A stretch of 64,000 nucleotides of DNA, from NCBI GenBank assembly GCA_029263395.1, contig JAJCXO010000189.1, forward strand, positions 62,001 to 126,000, given 5' to 3'. The translations under genes and the position numbers were made by a program. Each line of letters opens with the position of its first letter. The first letter of the stretch is position 1. The DNA is from Acidobacteriota bacterium (lineage in GTDB: Bacteria > Acidobacteriota > Thermoanaerobaculia > Multivoradales > J023). Below, one piece after another: positions 26,930 through 36,882 of this stretch. The notes under the pieces were generated by a model. That model saw nothing but the letters and a program-made list of their open reading frames with translations. It was not told where the DNA came from and did not search any database.

Positions 26930-26959
26930 TCGCGAGGGGTCGCCCCCGACCTCCCGCGA
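26930..26959. other. Strong GC-rich hairpin upstream of leuS
   Basis: TCGCGAGGGGTCG pairs with CGACCTCCCGCGA (11 of 13 positions) around a loop of about 4 C residues. It lies about 130 nt before leuS and before the candidate promoter, so it may serve as a terminator-like barrier or protein-binding site rather than a leuS leader structure. Confidence 0.4.
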
Positions 26960-26992
26960 GGACGGCGACGCCATGGGGCACACCAGCGACTC

Positions 26993-27022
26993 TTGTCTCT
27001 AAGACCAGCAGCTTGCTATCCT
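26993..27022 (+). promoter_or_regulatory. Candidate leuS promoter
   Basis: TTGTCT at 26993-26998 and TATCCT at 27017-27022 with an 18-nt spacer. This would give a leader of roughly 60 nt before the leuS ATG. It rests on hexamer similarity only. Confidence 0.3.
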
Positions 27023-27091
27023 GCCCGCTTCGCCGCCTGAGCCTAGCCGCTCTTTACGCTCCAGATTCCGCTGACTACGAGTCACCATACC

Positions 27092-29629
27092 ATGCGCTAC
27101 AACCCCGCCGAGATCGAGCCGAAATGGCAGCAAGTCTGGCAGGACCGAGAGGCCTATCGTACGCCTACGGACCTCCAGGTGCTGCGCCAGAAACCCAAAT
27201 ATTATGTGCTCGATATGTTCCCCTACCCTTCTGGTAGTGGGCTGCACGTCGGTCATGCCGAGGGCTATACCGCTACCGATGTCGTCGCTCGCTTCAAACG
27301 CATGACGGGGCATCACGTACTGCACCCCATGGGTTGGGATGCTTTCGGATTGCCTGCGGAACGCGCAGCGGTACGAGAGAACATCCATCCAGCGGTCATC
27401 ACCAAGCGCAACACCGATACCTTCACTCGCCAGATCAAACGACTTGGGTTCAGTTACGACTGGAACCGGGAAGTCAACACCTCGCAGAAGGACTATTACC
27501 GCTGGACGCAGTGGATTTTCCTCAAGCTGCACGAGCAAGGCCTCGCCTACCTCGCCGAGGTTCCGGTCAACTGGTGTCCAGCTCTCGGCACTGTCCTGGC
27601 CAACGAGGAGGTCAAGGACGGCCGCTACGTCGAAACAGGGGATTTGGTCGAACGTCGCGATATGCGCCAGTGGATGCTGCGTATCACTGCTTATGCCGAG
27701 CGGCTGCTGCAAGATCTCGACGATGTCGACTGGCCCGAAAGCGTCAAAGACATGCAACGCAACTGGATCGGTAAATCCATTGGCGCAGATATTCGTTTTC
27801 AAGTCGCCGATTCCGATCTCTCGTTCTCGGTCTTCACGACGCGCCCCGACACCTTGTTCGGAGCAACTTATTGTGTGTTGGCCCCAGAATCGCCGTTGGT
27901 CGACCACATCACCACCGACGCCCAGCGCACCGAAGTCGAGACTTACGTCGCTGCAGCCAAACAAAAGACCGATCTGCTGCGCACCGATCTGGCCAAAGAG
28001 AAGACCGGCGTGTTTACCGGTGGCCATGCCATTCACCCGGTTACTGGCACACTGATACCGATCTGGATTGCCGACTATGTGCTGATGACTTATGGCACCG
28101 GCGCCATCATGGCGGTACCAGGGCAAGATCAGCGTGACTGGGATTTCGCCGAAGTCTACGATCTGCCAATTGTGCGCACTGTCCAGCCGGCCGCAGACTT
28201 CGAAGGTAAAGCCTACACCGGCGACGGGCCGGCAATCGCTAGCGATTTCCTGAACGGGCTCCAAATTGCGGACGCCAAAGCCAAGATGATCGGGTGGCTG
28301 GAAGCCAACGACAAGGGTACCGCCAAAGTCCAGTACAAGCTGCGCGACTGGCTGTTTTCTCGCCAACGTTATTGGGGTGAGCCTTTCCCAATTCTGCATC
28401 TCGAGGACGGTACGATCCTGCCGCTACCGGAGAGTGACCTACCGGTCGAGATCCCGCACATCGACGAATACCGCCCCACCGAGGACGGTCGGCCACCGCT
28501 AGCCCGCGCCGGTGACGATTGGCTGATGGTCGAGCTACCTGATGGTCGCCGCGGCATACGCGAGACCAACACCATGCCACAGTGGGCAGGCTCTTGTTGG
28601 TACTACCTACGCTATATCGACGCCAATAACGATCGAGCGGCGTGGGACCCCGAACTGGAAAAGTATTGGCTGCCGGTTGATCTCTATGTTGGCGGTGTCG
28701 AACATGCAGTGCTGCACTTGCTCTACGCCCGTTTCTGGCACAAGGTCTTGTTCGATTGTGGACTGGTGAGTCACCCAGAGCCATTTCAAAAGCTGTTCAA
28801 CCAAGGCATGATCCTGGCTACCAGCTACCGTAGCCAGGGCGGCAAGTATTACCCACGAGAAGCCCTGATCGAGCGCGATGGCAAACTCTATCCTGAAGGC
28901 GAAGACGACCCGGTCTCGGTCCAGGTTGAACGCATGGGCAAGTCAAAGCTCAACGGCGTGGACCCGATGCGTGTCATCGAAGAGTATGGCGCTGATGCAG
29001 TTCGACTCTACGAGTTGTTCATGGGCCCTCTGGAGCAGACCAAACCTTGGCAGATGGAAGGCTTGGAAGGTATTCACCGTTTCCTCTCCCGGGTTTGGCG
29101 CCTGATTGTCGACGAACGCACCGGCGAGCTGGCCTCCAAGCTCACTGACGCCCCGCCGAGCAGCGAAGCAACACTCGAAAAGTCCCTGCACAAGACTCTC
29201 AAGAAAGTACACGACGATACCGCTGGCCTGCGCTTCAACACTGCGATTGCCCAAATGATGATTTTTGTCAACGAAGCTACCAGTGCTTCGACACTACCGC
29301 GCGAAACCCTCAAGACCTTCCTGCTGGCTCTCTCGCCCTATGCACCACACGTGGCAGAAGAGGCCTGGAAGCTGTTGGGCGCCGAAGGACTCATCGTTCA
29401 GAGTGATTGGCCGGCACACGATGAGGCGCTGTGCGCCGAAGACATGATCACCCTCATTGTCCAAGTCAACGGCAAACTACGCGACCGAATCGAGGTTGCG
29501 CAGGGCACCAACCGGGAGCGTCTCGAAGAGTTGGCGCTGGCGTCTCCTCAAACGCAGCGCTTCCTCGAGGGCAAAACTCCACGTAAAGTGATCGTGGTAC
29601 CGAATCGACTGGTCAATGTGGTGGTCTGA
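27092..29629 (+). CDS. leuS: Leucyl-tRNA synthetase
   Basis: A full-length bacterial LeuRS of 845 residues. The class I HIGH signature is HVGH in [16 protein letters not shown] near residue 47, with [11 protein letters not shown] after it. The CP1 editing domain contains [19 protein letters not shown] and [13 protein letters not shown]. The KMSKS loop appears as MGKSKLNG near 612. The C-terminal anticodon-binding domain ends with [13 protein letters not shown] and [15 protein letters not shown]. It charges tRNA-Leu in the cytoplasm. The ATG is preceded by no obvious Shine-Dalgarno sequence. The sirtuin gene follows after 14 nt. Confidence 0.97.
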   Translation: MRYNPAEIEPKWQQVWQDREAYRTPTDLQVLRQKPKYYVLDMFPYPSGSGLHVGHAEGYTATDVVARFKRMTGHHVLHPMGWDAFGLPAERAAVRENIHPAVITKRNTDTFTRQIKRLGFSYDWNREVNTSQKDYYRWTQWIFLKLHEQGLAYLAEVPVNWCPALGTVLANEEVKDGRYVETGDLVERRDMRQWMLRITAYAERLLQDLDDVDWPESVKDMQRNWIGKSIGADIRFQVADSDLSFSVFTTRPDTLFGATYCVLAPESPLVDHITTDAQRTEVETYVAAAKQKTDLLRTDLAKEKTGVFTGGHAIHPVTGTLIPIWIADYVLMTYGTGAIMAVPGQDQRDWDFAEVYDLPIVRTVQPAADFEGKAYTGDGPAIASDFLNGLQIADAKAKMIGWLEANDKGTAKVQYKLRDWLFSRQRYWGEPFPILHLEDGTILPLPESDLPVEIPHIDEYRPTEDGRPPLARAGDDWLMVELPDGRRGIRETNTMPQWAGSCWYYLRYIDANNDRAAWDPELEKYWLPVDLYVGGVEHAVLHLLYARFWHKVLFDCGLVSHPEPFQKLFNQGMILATSYRSQGGKYYPREALIERDGKLYPEGEDDPVSVQVERMGKSKLNGVDPMRVIEEYGADAVRLYELFMGPLEQTKPWQMEGLEGIHRFLSRVWRLIVDERTGELASKLTDAPPSSEATLEKSLHKTLKKVHDDTAGLRFNTAIAQMMIFVNEATSASTLPRETLKTFLLALSPYAPHVAEEAWKLLGAEGLIVQSDWPAHDEALCAEDMITLIVQVNGKLRDRIEVAQGTNRERLEELALASPQTQRFLEGKTPRKVIVVPNRLVNVVV

Positions 29630-29643
29630 GTCTGGCGTCGCAA

Positions 29644-30474
29644 ATGAGCTCTAGTGTCGACCAGCTCGCGGATGCGATCGGGCAGGTCGGCAGCGGCTTG
29701 TTTCTGGTCGTCACCGGGGCTGGTATCAGCCTCGCCAGCGGCATCCCGACGTTTCGCGGTAGCGACCCAGACGCGGTGTGGACACGAGATGTCACCGAAC
29801 TCGGCACCTACCGCTATTTCCAAGAGGATCCTGTCGGCAGTTGGAGCTGGTACCTGAGTCGATTCAACAAGGTGATCGGCGCTCAGCCGAACGCTGCCCA
29901 CCATGCCCTGGTCGCCCTCGAAGCCTGGCAGATCTCCCGCGGCGGCAGCACTTTGCTGGTGACTCAAAACGTCGACACCCTGCACCGCACCGCGGGTGCT
30001 GAGCATTTGGTCGAAGTGCATGGCGCCGCCGACCGGCTACGATGCCCGGTTGATGGCTGCCGCTACGGTGCGCCCCGGGGCTCTCTGGCCCGATCCGAGT
30101 TCGACCTCGGGCCTTTCCTCGCCGATCCTATTGCTGAACATCTGCCGCACTGCCCAGACTGCAACATGATCCTGCGCCAACACGTGTTGTGGTTCGACGA
30201 GTTTTATACCAGTCATGAAGACTACCAGTGGGCTCGGGTGCAATCCGCCGCTGGCCTTATGCGGCTGGTCCTCTTTATCGGCACATCCTTTGCTGTCGGT
30301 GTAACTGACATGCTCGTACAACGGGGGTTACTCAGCCAGGTACCTATTTACTCTATCGATCCCGGTGGCACGCCACCTCCCTATCCAGGGATCCATGTTT
30401 TGGCCGACAAAGCAGAAGAGTTGTTACCCGCGGTATGCCAGCGCCTCGGTGCCACCCTGCCGTTGAGTCACTGA
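29644..30474 (+). CDS. Sir2 family NAD-dependent protein deacylase
   Basis: The 276-residue protein has the sirtuin motifs in order: GAGISLASGIPTFRG near 25, TQNVDTLHRTAG near 103 and the catalytic histidine in VEVHG near 120. A zinc ribbon is formed by CPVDGC and CPDC. The C-terminus holds LFIGTSFAVGV and IYSIDPGG, the NAD-binding segments. It removes acyl groups from lysines using NAD. FRGSD replaces the more usual FR-pattern of the class I enzymes, and acyl preference cannot be read from the sequence. It lies 14 nt after leuS and is likely cotranscribed. Confidence 0.9.
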   Translation: MSSSVDQLADAIGQVGSGLFLVVTGAGISLASGIPTFRGSDPDAVWTRDVTELGTYRYFQEDPVGSWSWYLSRFNKVIGAQPNAAHHALVALEAWQISRGGSTLLVTQNVDTLHRTAGAEHLVEVHGAADRLRCPVDGCRYGAPRGSLARSEFDLGPFLADPIAEHLPHCPDCNMILRQHVLWFDEFYTSHEDYQWARVQSAAGLMRLVLFIGTSFAVGVTDMLVQRGLLSQVPIYSIDPGGTPPPYPGIHVLADKAEELLPAVCQRLGATLPLSH

Positions 30475-30533
30475 CAGCGGCACGACGCTGGCTGCTTTCT
30501 GGGATTGTCTTCTAGCCCTTCGCTGCTGGGCGT

Positions 30534-31043
30534 TCAGAATAGCCCGGGATCCAGCTCTTCGATCAGTTCGACTCGTTGGATCACCCATTCGCGACCTTCC
30601 TTGACCCAACGGAAGGCGAACCGGAATCGACGCCGGGATAGATTGCCGTCGATTGTTGCGGCAGCAATACCAGTAGTGGTCATATCGGCACCACGATCAT
30701 CCGCGTCCAGTTGAATGTCGATATCCCTGAACGTAACTTCGACCCGACTTGGTGGGGTCCGATATCGCAACAAGGCCTGGGCAATCTGTTGGCGCCCGGA
30801 CGCAGCAGCCGAGCCGTAGCCGCCGAGGTTGACTTCGAATTCTCGCGCAAACAACGAACCCACCGTGTGCGCCTTGTTGGCAGCAGTGAGCGGGCTCTCC
30901 GAACCCTCTTTACCGAGCAGGGCCTGTAATGTGTCGAGACGTTTCTCGATCTGCCTGCGTTCGCCCCCCAGTTGGCCGAACAGCCAAACCGTAACCGCGA
31001 CCACAAGTACACCGTACAGAAGGTAGGAGACTCGACCTTGCAT
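30534..31043 (-). CDS. Small membrane-anchored protein with NTF2-like domain
   Basis: The 169-residue product has one membrane helix at about 6-23 (SYLLYGVLVVAVTVWLFGQL), a short coiled segment, then an NTF2/SnoaL-like domain (TVGSLFAREFEVNLGGYGSAAASGRQQIAQALLRY ... RRFRFAFRWVKEGREWVIQRVELIEE). I chose ATG 31043 because it opens the helix and has a TAnnnT hexamer 6 nt upstream; the frame stays open upstream to 31319 but overlaps the divergent phosphatase gene. The role is unknown. The domain resembles the C-terminal part of the PilZ fusion at 19.6 kb. Confidence 0.7.
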   Translation of the reverse strand: MQGRVSYLLYGVLVVAVTVWLFGQLGGERRQIEKRLDTLQALLGKEGSESPLTAANKAHTVGSLFAREFEVNLGGYGSAAASGRQQIAQALLRYRTPPSRVEVTFRDIDIQLDADDRGADMTTTGIAAATIDGNLSRRRFRFAFRWVKEGREWVIQRVELIEELDPGLF

Positions 31044-31049
31044 GGCTAG

Positions 31050-31078
31050 AGGGTACCCCGACTCTCCTGACTTCACAA
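31050..31078 (-). promoter_or_regulatory. Candidate promoter of the NTF2-like gene
   Basis: Read on the minus strand, TTGTGA (31078-31073), a 17-nt spacer and TACCCT (31055-31050) end 6 nt before ATG 31043. This predicts a leaderless transcript. No Shine-Dalgarno sequence is present. Confidence 0.4.
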
Positions 31079-31166
31079 TCGGTGTCCTATGATCCAGGTA
31101 GGACAGCAACCGGATATTCTCCGTCACGACGCATACTGATACGATGTTTGATAAATCGGCCACCTG

Positions 31167-32324
31167 ATGTCCAAGCTGACTCACAATCTCCAGGATCTCG
31201 CCGAGCGCTCCAGCCGCTTCGGCAAAGAGTTCACTGCCGGCATCAACCGCCGCGAGGTTGCACGTCTCTTCGACCAGGATGCTCGAGGTGCCTACAAAGC
31301 ACTGGCGACCGACGATCAAGCCTCCGGCGAGAATGACGACTTAAAGCGCTTCGTGCTCCAGGTGAAGGGGTTTTTCGTCGGCTTTGCGCTCAAACTCTCA
31401 CCCGGGCGTCGGTTGCTCTTCGCATGCTGCATGTTCTGTCCGCTCTTGGGTTTCCTCGATCTCGATGCCACGATCGGTGCTTATCGCCTGACGATCGACT
31501 TTTCACCATTGTGGTTTCTGACCAGCATCGCCGGATTGACCCTGCTCCTCGCCTTGGAATTAGTCGATCGCTTGCGGGTTCGCGACGAGCTCGAAGTCGC
31601 CCGCCAACTGCAACGGGATCTGCTACCACAACAGGCGCCCATTATCCCTGGGTTCAGAATTGCCCATTCTTATCGCACTGCTAATGAGATCGGCGGCGAC
31701 TTCTATGATTTCCTGCCGCTACCCGATGGGCGGGTGGTGCTGACGGTCGGAGATGCCAGCGGCCATGGCATCAGCGCCGGCTTGGTGATGGCGATCGCTA
31801 ACGCCACCCTCAAGACTGCTATCGATGTCGATCCCAATCCCGACGCGGTTCTCCGCCAGCTCAACAGAGTGTTGGCTCGCACTGGCAGCAATCGTGCCTT
31901 CATGACTCTGTTCTACGGCGTGCTCGATCCCCACACAGGGATGTTCGAATATGCGGTGGCCGGACATCCTTTCCCGTTCCTTCGACGGGCGGACGGAACG
32001 ATCGAAGAGCTCGGCGAGGGCGCCCTACCCCTCGGCCTCAACAGGCAGGAGTGCTTCCCCAGCGGTCTAGTGACGATCGAGCACGGTGATCTTTTAGTGC
32101 TATACAGCGATGGTATTCCCGAGGCCATCGGGGGCGAACACACGGACAGTTTTGGCTTTGGTCAGATGGTTAGGCTGCTAGCAAGCCCCGAAACTCCCCA
32201 GCGTGTCCATGATCGCATCCTGCGAGCGGTCGATCGCCACGTTGGCGAGGCCTCGATCGATGACGATCTGACCCTGGTTGTGCTCGATCGGGCTCCAGCC
32301 CTTCTGCTGCCGAGCGCTGACTAA
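31167..32324 (+). CDS. Membrane SpoIIE/PP2C serine phosphatase
   Basis: A 385-residue phosphatase with two hydrophobic segments near 88-140 (LLFACCMFCPLLGFLDLDA, LWFLTSIAGLTLLLALELV). A short coiled linker with VARQLQRDLLPQQ, typical of RsbU-like enzymes, leads to the PP2C domain. Metal-binding motifs are EIGGDFYDFLPLPDG, VGDASGHGISAGLVMAIANATL and VLYSDGIPEA, and all acidic ligands seem intact. It is divergent from the NTF2-like gene. Like the 13.5-kb phosphatase, it has no recognisable anti-sigma partner beside it. The PfkB gene downstream begins 156 nt later. Confidence 0.85.
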   Translation: MSKLTHNLQDLAERSSRFGKEFTAGINRREVARLFDQDARGAYKALATDDQASGENDDLKRFVLQVKGFFVGFALKLSPGRRLLFACCMFCPLLGFLDLDATIGAYRLTIDFSPLWFLTSIAGLTLLLALELVDRLRVRDELEVARQLQRDLLPQQAPIIPGFRIAHSYRTANEIGGDFYDFLPLPDGRVVLTVGDASGHGISAGLVMAIANATLKTAIDVDPNPDAVLRQLNRVLARTGSNRAFMTLFYGVLDPHTGMFEYAVAGHPFPFLRRADGTIEELGEGALPLGLNRQECFPSGLVTIEHGDLLVLYSDGIPEAIGGEHTDSFGFGQMVRLLASPETPQRVHDRILRAVDRHVGEASIDDDLTLVVLDRAPALLLPSAD

Positions 32325-32480
32325 GGACCTAGCAGTCAGCTAGCCGCATCCGGTTGCGGCGATCCCTGTGGGCGAAAAACTTTTGCCATCGAGCTGCGCA
32401 TCTGAGATCATGTGCGGCTGCCGGCCACACCAGCATCATCCCTCCCCTCCGAATTGCCTCAACCCCAGGAGCTCTTCAGC

Positions 32481-33494
32481 GTGTCCAGTTCTACTCTCCC
32501 GGTCCGCCCGGATGGCCAGGTCATTGTGACCGGGTCGCTGGCTTTCGATCAAATCATGGTCTTCCCTGGCAGCTTCAAGGATCACATCCTGCCTGACAAG
32601 CTCCACATCATCAACATCTCATTCCTGGTCAGCGAGATGCGGAAGCAGCGCGGCGGCTGTGCTGGCAACATCGCCTACACCCTCGCATTACTTGGCCATG
32701 ACTCCCGAATCGTCGCCGCTGCCGGTAACGATTTCGAAAGCTACGCAGAGTGGCTACTCGAACATGGCGTCGACCTAGACGGCGTCGAAACGTTCACCGA
32801 CGAAACCACCGCTTCGTGTCATATCACCACCGATCAGGACGACAATCAGATCACCGGCTTCTTCGTCGGCGCGATGGCACGGGCAGGCGAGCTCAGCCTC
32901 AAGCAGCGCATGGGGGACCGGCCGGCACTTTGCATCGTCGCTCCCGATGACCCTGGCGCCATGATGCGACACTGCCAAGAAGCACGCGAAGCAGGGCTCC
33001 CCTTTCTTTTCGATCCATCGTTTCAAGTCACAGCTATGGACGGCGAGTCGCTGGCCAAGGCCGCCCAGGGAGCTGCGATGCTGGCCGTCAATGACTACGA
33101 GTACGCGGTCTTTCTGCAGAAAACCGGCAAGGACGATGACACCCTGTTCGAGCTGGTCGACATGGCGATCGTCACCCTCGGCGGTGAAGGCAGCAAGATT
33201 CGCCGTAAAGGCCGTGAAGACATCAACATCCCACCGGCCAAGGCGGAGCTCATCGATCCCACGGGTGCTGGCGACGCTTTCCGCTCCGGCTTTGTTGCCG
33301 GCTTGATGCGGGGCCAAAACCTTGACGTGTGCGGCCGAATGGGCAGCGTGACCTCTGCCTATGCGGTGGAGTGCAACGGCACCCAGAGCCACCACTACAC
33401 TGAGCAAGAGTTCGAACAGCGTTATGCCGACAACTTCGGTCCATTGCCGATACCGGCGGCGGAATCTACTGACAAAGTGCCGACGGTCGGTTAG
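32481..33494 (+). CDS. PfkB family sugar/nucleoside kinase
   Basis: A 337-residue ribokinase-fold enzyme. It begins VTGSLAFDQIMVFPGSF, contains RGGCAGNIAYTLALLG and AAAGNDFESYAEWLLEHGVDL, and ends with the catalytic DPTGAGDAFRSGF motif followed by YAVECNGTQSHHYT. The overall arrangement is closest to adenosine-kinase-like bacterial PfkB proteins, but the substrate is not determined. GTG 32481 is preferred over an upstream GTG at 32412 because AGGAG lies about 9 nt before it and conservation starts right after it. Confidence 0.82.
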   Translation: MSSSTLPVRPDGQVIVTGSLAFDQIMVFPGSFKDHILPDKLHIINISFLVSEMRKQRGGCAGNIAYTLALLGHDSRIVAAAGNDFESYAEWLLEHGVDLDGVETFTDETTASCHITTDQDDNQITGFFVGAMARAGELSLKQRMGDRPALCIVAPDDPGAMMRHCQEAREAGLPFLFDPSFQVTAMDGESLAKAAQGAAMLAVNDYEYAVFLQKTGKDDDTLFELVDMAIVTLGGEGSKIRRKGREDINIPPAKAELIDPTGAGDAFRSGFVAGLMRGQNLDVCGRMGSVTSAYAVECNGTQSHHYTEQEFEQRYADNFGPLPIPAAESTDKVPTVG

Positions 33495-33598
33495 CCTGCT
33501 GAGACCAGTACCGCTAGGGCCAGAGCCGCCAAACCAGTACCCCCAAGGCCGGTGCCACACAAAACCGTGATCGAGTAAAGACCGGGAGCCCCGATTCG

Positions 33599-34069
33599 AT
33601 GGCACAGAATTATTGGCTTTTCAAGAGTGAGCCCGACGTTTACAGCATTGATGACCTGGCAAAAGACGGCACCACCCACTGGGATGGTGTCCGCAACTAT
33701 CAGGCTCGTAACCTGATACGTGACGAGATGAAGAACGGCGACTTGGTGCTCTATTATCATTCTCGGATCAAGCCGATGGGCATTTTTGGAGTAGCTCGCA
33801 TTTGTCGCGAGGCTTATCCCGACTTCACACAATTTGACGACTCGTCCAGGTACTACGATCCCAAAGCCACTGAAGAGGCCCCTCGCTGGTTCATGGTTGA
33901 TATCGAATTTGTCACCAAATTCGACCAGCCGATCACGCTCGCCGAACTCAAAGAGGATGACGCCCTCGACGGCATGAAAGTCACCATGAAGGGGCAGCGG
34001 CTGTCAGTACAACCGGTCGAGAAGCATCATTGGGACCACGTCTGCCACCTGGCAGCATGGAACGGCTAA
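33599..34069 (+). CDS. EVE domain protein (UPF0310 / thymocyte nuclear protein 1 type)
   Basis: A compact 156-residue protein that is essentially one EVE domain: YWLFKSEPDVYSIDDL, THWDGVRNYQARNLIRDEMKNGDLVLYYHS, IFGVARICREAYPD and APRWFMVDIEF. EVE domains have a PUA-like fold and bind modified bases in DNA or RNA. The family is close to universal in aerobic bacteria, so a defence role need not be assumed. It lies about 100 nt after the PfkB gene and converges with the VWA gene. Confidence 0.9.
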   Translation: MAQNYWLFKSEPDVYSIDDLAKDGTTHWDGVRNYQARNLIRDEMKNGDLVLYYHSRIKPMGIFGVARICREAYPDFTQFDDSSRYYDPKATEEAPRWFMVDIEFVTKFDQPITLAELKEDDALDGMKVTMKGQRLSVQPVEKHHWDHVCHLAAWNG

Positions 34070-34095
34070 AGCTGCTCGCCAAACTCGAGCAACGG

Positions 34096-36882
34096 TCAGC
34101 GTTGGGTTCGCCGACGTGCTCGACGCCGAGCCTTGCTCAAGGCGTCCATCACACTCGGCGCCTCGCTCTCGGTTTCCAGAGCAGGAACCGATGGCGGTCG
34201 ACCCAGTGCTGGTTCTGGTGCAGATTCTGCCACCGGGTTGTCCGAATCCGACGGTCCAGCTGACGTCCCGATCCTCTGCCGGCCCCCATGTCGTGTGGAG
34301 AGCTGAGACAACAAGGCCGTCCGGCGCTCGAAGATCTCGAGAAGTAGCAGACCAATGCCACAGAGCACCAACCATCGTGTCAGTGCAACTCGCTGTGGTC
34401 GCCGCGGGAAAGCGCGCCAAACATCACTGACATCGAGGTGCTGGCGTCCGCCGGTTACGGTCGCGAGTGACTCCAGAGTCAGCCGGGCTCGGTCTGAATC
34501 CATCGGTGCAAATTCCGGTGAATAGGGCAGCCTTACTGGGGGCAGAGTTTTTGAACCTCGACCAGGAATCACTACCGCCGTCAATACAACTTCGTCACCA
34601 GCGACCGGAATACTGGCCTCGAGCGTAGCAGGATCGACCCATCGCATGGTGCTGCGCTCGGCTGCTGGAGGTTGCCTGGGAAGTCCGCGCAGGACTGAAA
34701 CTTCAGGTAGGCCGACAAACGGATCGTTGGACCGTTCCGGGTCGAGGTGAAGACGTACCCTCAACTGCCCGCCAATGAGATCCCCCGTCACCAACAAGTC
34801 GCCCAGACCATCTTGTTCGCCGGCGGTCCAACGCGCCAGACTCGTGAGTAACTGGTTGAAATTTGGCCAGTCGGCAAGCGGATTGGCGTATTCACCCGCC
34901 ACCTCCGCCGTGTAGACCAGAGTGCGCCCTAGCCCTACCTGCCAAGATGCGACGATCGGGGCCTGTGTTTCGTCTGTCGTCACAGCAGCCAGATTTGCTT
35001 CGGGCCGCAGATACGTCAGGTTGTAGCCACCCACTGGCGGCGCTGGAGATTCCCTCGGGTTGCTGACCTGGCCGGTCAGCCGAGAGAGTCCGACCGTCCG
35101 ACGCCATGGGGTCGGCTCTTCGACGAATGCTGACCGAGCTACAATGAAGGTATCCTGTGCGAATAGACGAGGCAGCTCATCGGCACTTTCGGTGAAGAAG
35201 ACCCGTCCGCCACCCCGTGTCGCAATATCGCGTAACAGGTCAGCATCCGGATCGGTCGAGCGTCCAAGACCTACGACGCTAATCGTGATGCCAGCAGCCC
35301 GAGAAGTGGCAATCAATTCTCGGTATGCTCCTGGATTCTCGGCGTCGGCCGCGTCGGCGAACAGCAGAATGTGACGGGTTCCAGCCTCGGCTCTCAGCAA
35401 TTGCTCCGCTGCCGCATGCAGCGCCTCGTATACAAAGATACCTCCTCCCATCGAACCGATGCGCAGGATCATTTGTCGTGTCGCCGGCACCTTGTCAACC
35501 GGCGCCAGCGGCGCCACGAGGTGAGGGGTCGAGTCCACCGCTACGACCCCGAACTCGTCGAGAGGTGAGAGCAACTCGAGAACTTCAGCCGTTGCCAGGT
35601 TGGCGAGATCCATCTTGGTGCGTCCGCCGGCCACCGGAGCCGCCATCGAGCCTGATCGATCGAGGGCCACCACCATCGCCAATGCTAGCTTCCGATGTTC
35701 TTGGCGAAGCTCCATCGAAACCGGCAGGATGGGATCGAGAGGTGAACGGAAGTACCCCCCCGGACCAAACGAACGCGGCCCACCGGTCAGCATCAGGCCG
35801 CCGCCACCGCTCCTGACCCAGGAGGCAAGATGATGTTGCGCTAACTCGGGCCCAAGCTCTGCCCCCAGGTCACCCGCTGAAACGCCTTCCAAGATCACTG
35901 CCGAAACGCCAGCAAGGGTTTCGAGCCCTGCTGAGAAGAGATCGGGTTGGACGCTGCGCATATCGAGACCGCCAGCTCGCAGCAGCGTGCTCAAACCAAC
36001 GGCCGGCTGGTTGGTAACCACCAGCAATGGACGCGGCCCCTCCACCCCAACGAGAAAACGAGCCTCGTTATTTTCGGGTACCGGATCTTCGGAAGAAGCC
36101 TGCACCGTGAGTCGGAAAGAAGCGACACCTGGTTCGACCACAAGGTCACGGAACGTAAAACGGTTGCTTCCCGCTTGAACTTGCCGTCGGCCGCTCACCA
36201 AGGTCTCGTCACCGCGCAACAATTCGACCGAAACCTCCTGGTTGACTGGCGAATGCACCCAGGCAGTGATCAAGAAACCTTCCCCCGGCGTAACCTCACC
36301 CGGTGCATCAACCTCTTCGATCGCCACATCACCGGCCTGACTTCGCTCCAACAAACGGTAGTCGATGGCGACCCCTCGCAACGCTGCACGCCCACCTATC
36401 GCTCGCGGATCGTCTCCGGTGAAGCGGCCGTCCGAGAGCACCAACACGCGGGAAGCCTCGCCCGCTGGAGCCAAAGCCAACGCGGTTTTGAGCGCCGATG
36501 CCAGGTCTGATCGATCGTCGCCTACCGCAGCTGAAAATGCTTTCAGAGGTTCCTCACCGGGAAGCTGCTCGACGGCCGAACGCCCACCGAACGACACCAC
36601 CGCCAAACGATCGCCGCCGCTGCGACTGGACTCCAACCGCCCGAGAATTTCCAGTTCGGTGGCAGTTGCGTCGACCGGCATCGACGCGCTGCGATCCGCG
36701 ATCACCACCAAGGTTCCACTGCGCCGTGGCAGTCTCAGCACGGGCTCACAGAGGGCCACTATCAGCAACAGGCTCGACGTCCCGCGCAGCCAGCGGCGCC
36801 AGCCAGGTGGTGGCGGCCAGCGTCTCCAGGCGAGAGCCCACGGCACTACCAGAATCAGCCACAGTGGACGCAGTAGGATCAT
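34096..36882 (-). CDS. Large membrane protein with two VWA domains and a GATase-like domain
   Basis: A 928-residue protein. Two N-terminal hydrophobic segments (LWLILVVPWALAWR, GTSSLLLIVALCEPVLRL) precede a first VWA domain with DRSAS in VVIADRSASMPVDA. A beta-rich region and a glutamine-amidotransferase-like segment follow (LLVVTNQPAVGLSTLLRAGGL ... WVRSGGGGLMLTGGPRSFGPGGY). A second VWA domain carries DRSGS in VVALDRSGSMAAPV with the downstream metal threonine region. One more helix lies near the C-terminus (WLVLCGIGLLLLEIF) before a basic tail. ATG 36882 overlaps the BatA-like stop as ATGA. It is the last gene of the MoxR cluster and was probably fused from two VWA ancestors. Confidence 0.8.
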   Translation of the reverse strand: MILLRPLWLILVVPWALAWRRWPPPPGWRRWLRGTSSLLLIVALCEPVLRLPRRSGTLVVIADRSASMPVDATATELEILGRLESSRSGGDRLAVVSFGGRSAVEQLPGEEPLKAFSAAVGDDRSDLASALKTALALAPAGEASRVLVLSDGRFTGDDPRAIGGRAALRGVAIDYRLLERSQAGDVAIEEVDAPGEVTPGEGFLITAWVHSPVNQEVSVELLRGDETLVSGRRQVQAGSNRFTFRDLVVEPGVASFRLTVQASSEDPVPENNEARFLVGVEGPRPLLVVTNQPAVGLSTLLRAGGLDMRSVQPDLFSAGLETLAGVSAVILEGVSAGDLGAELGPELAQHHLASWVRSGGGGLMLTGGPRSFGPGGYFRSPLDPILPVSMELRQEHRKLALAMVVALDRSGSMAAPVAGGRTKMDLANLATAEVLELLSPLDEFGVVAVDSTPHLVAPLAPVDKVPATRQMILRIGSMGGGIFVYEALHAAAEQLLRAEAGTRHILLFADAADAENPGAYRELIATSRAAGITISVVGLGRSTDPDADLLRDIATRGGGRVFFTESADELPRLFAQDTFIVARSAFVEEPTPWRRTVGLSRLTGQVSNPRESPAPPVGGYNLTYLRPEANLAAVTTDETQAPIVASWQVGLGRTLVYTAEVAGEYANPLADWPNFNQLLTSLARWTAGEQDGLGDLLVTGDLIGGQLRVRLHLDPERSNDPFVGLPEVSVLRGLPRQPPAAERSTMRWVDPATLEASIPVAGDEVVLTAVVIPGRGSKTLPPVRLPYSPEFAPMDSDRARLTLESLATVTGGRQHLDVSDVWRAFPRRPQRVALTRWLVLCGIGLLLLEIFERRTALLSQLSTRHGGRQRIGTSAGPSDSDNPVAESAPEPALGRPPSVPALETESEAPSVMDALSKARRRARRRTQR

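Larger units (their letters stand above)
26659..27091. other. Intergenic region between divergent VWFA and leuS genes
   Basis: These 433 bases hold no convincing gene. They contain two sets of short tandem repeats (26685-26739 and about 26775-26806), a strong hairpin (26930-26959) and a candidate leuS promoter (26993-27022), described separately. Both flanking genes read away from it, so control signals for each are expected here. Confidence 0.6.

Noticed and set aside
26930-26959. T-box or other leader riboswitch for leuS
   Set aside because: The hairpin lies upstream of the likely promoter and no T-box consensus or specifier loop is recognisable.
26999-28399. 466-codon open frame on the minus strand
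   Set aside because: It lies almost entirely antisense to leuS, whose motifs are complete; the product has no recognisable domain and its composition is that of a shadow frame in GC-rich DNA.
33599-34069. EVE protein as part of a defence system
   Set aside because: The protein is a single-domain EVE of the widespread housekeeping type and has no restriction or defence gene beside it.
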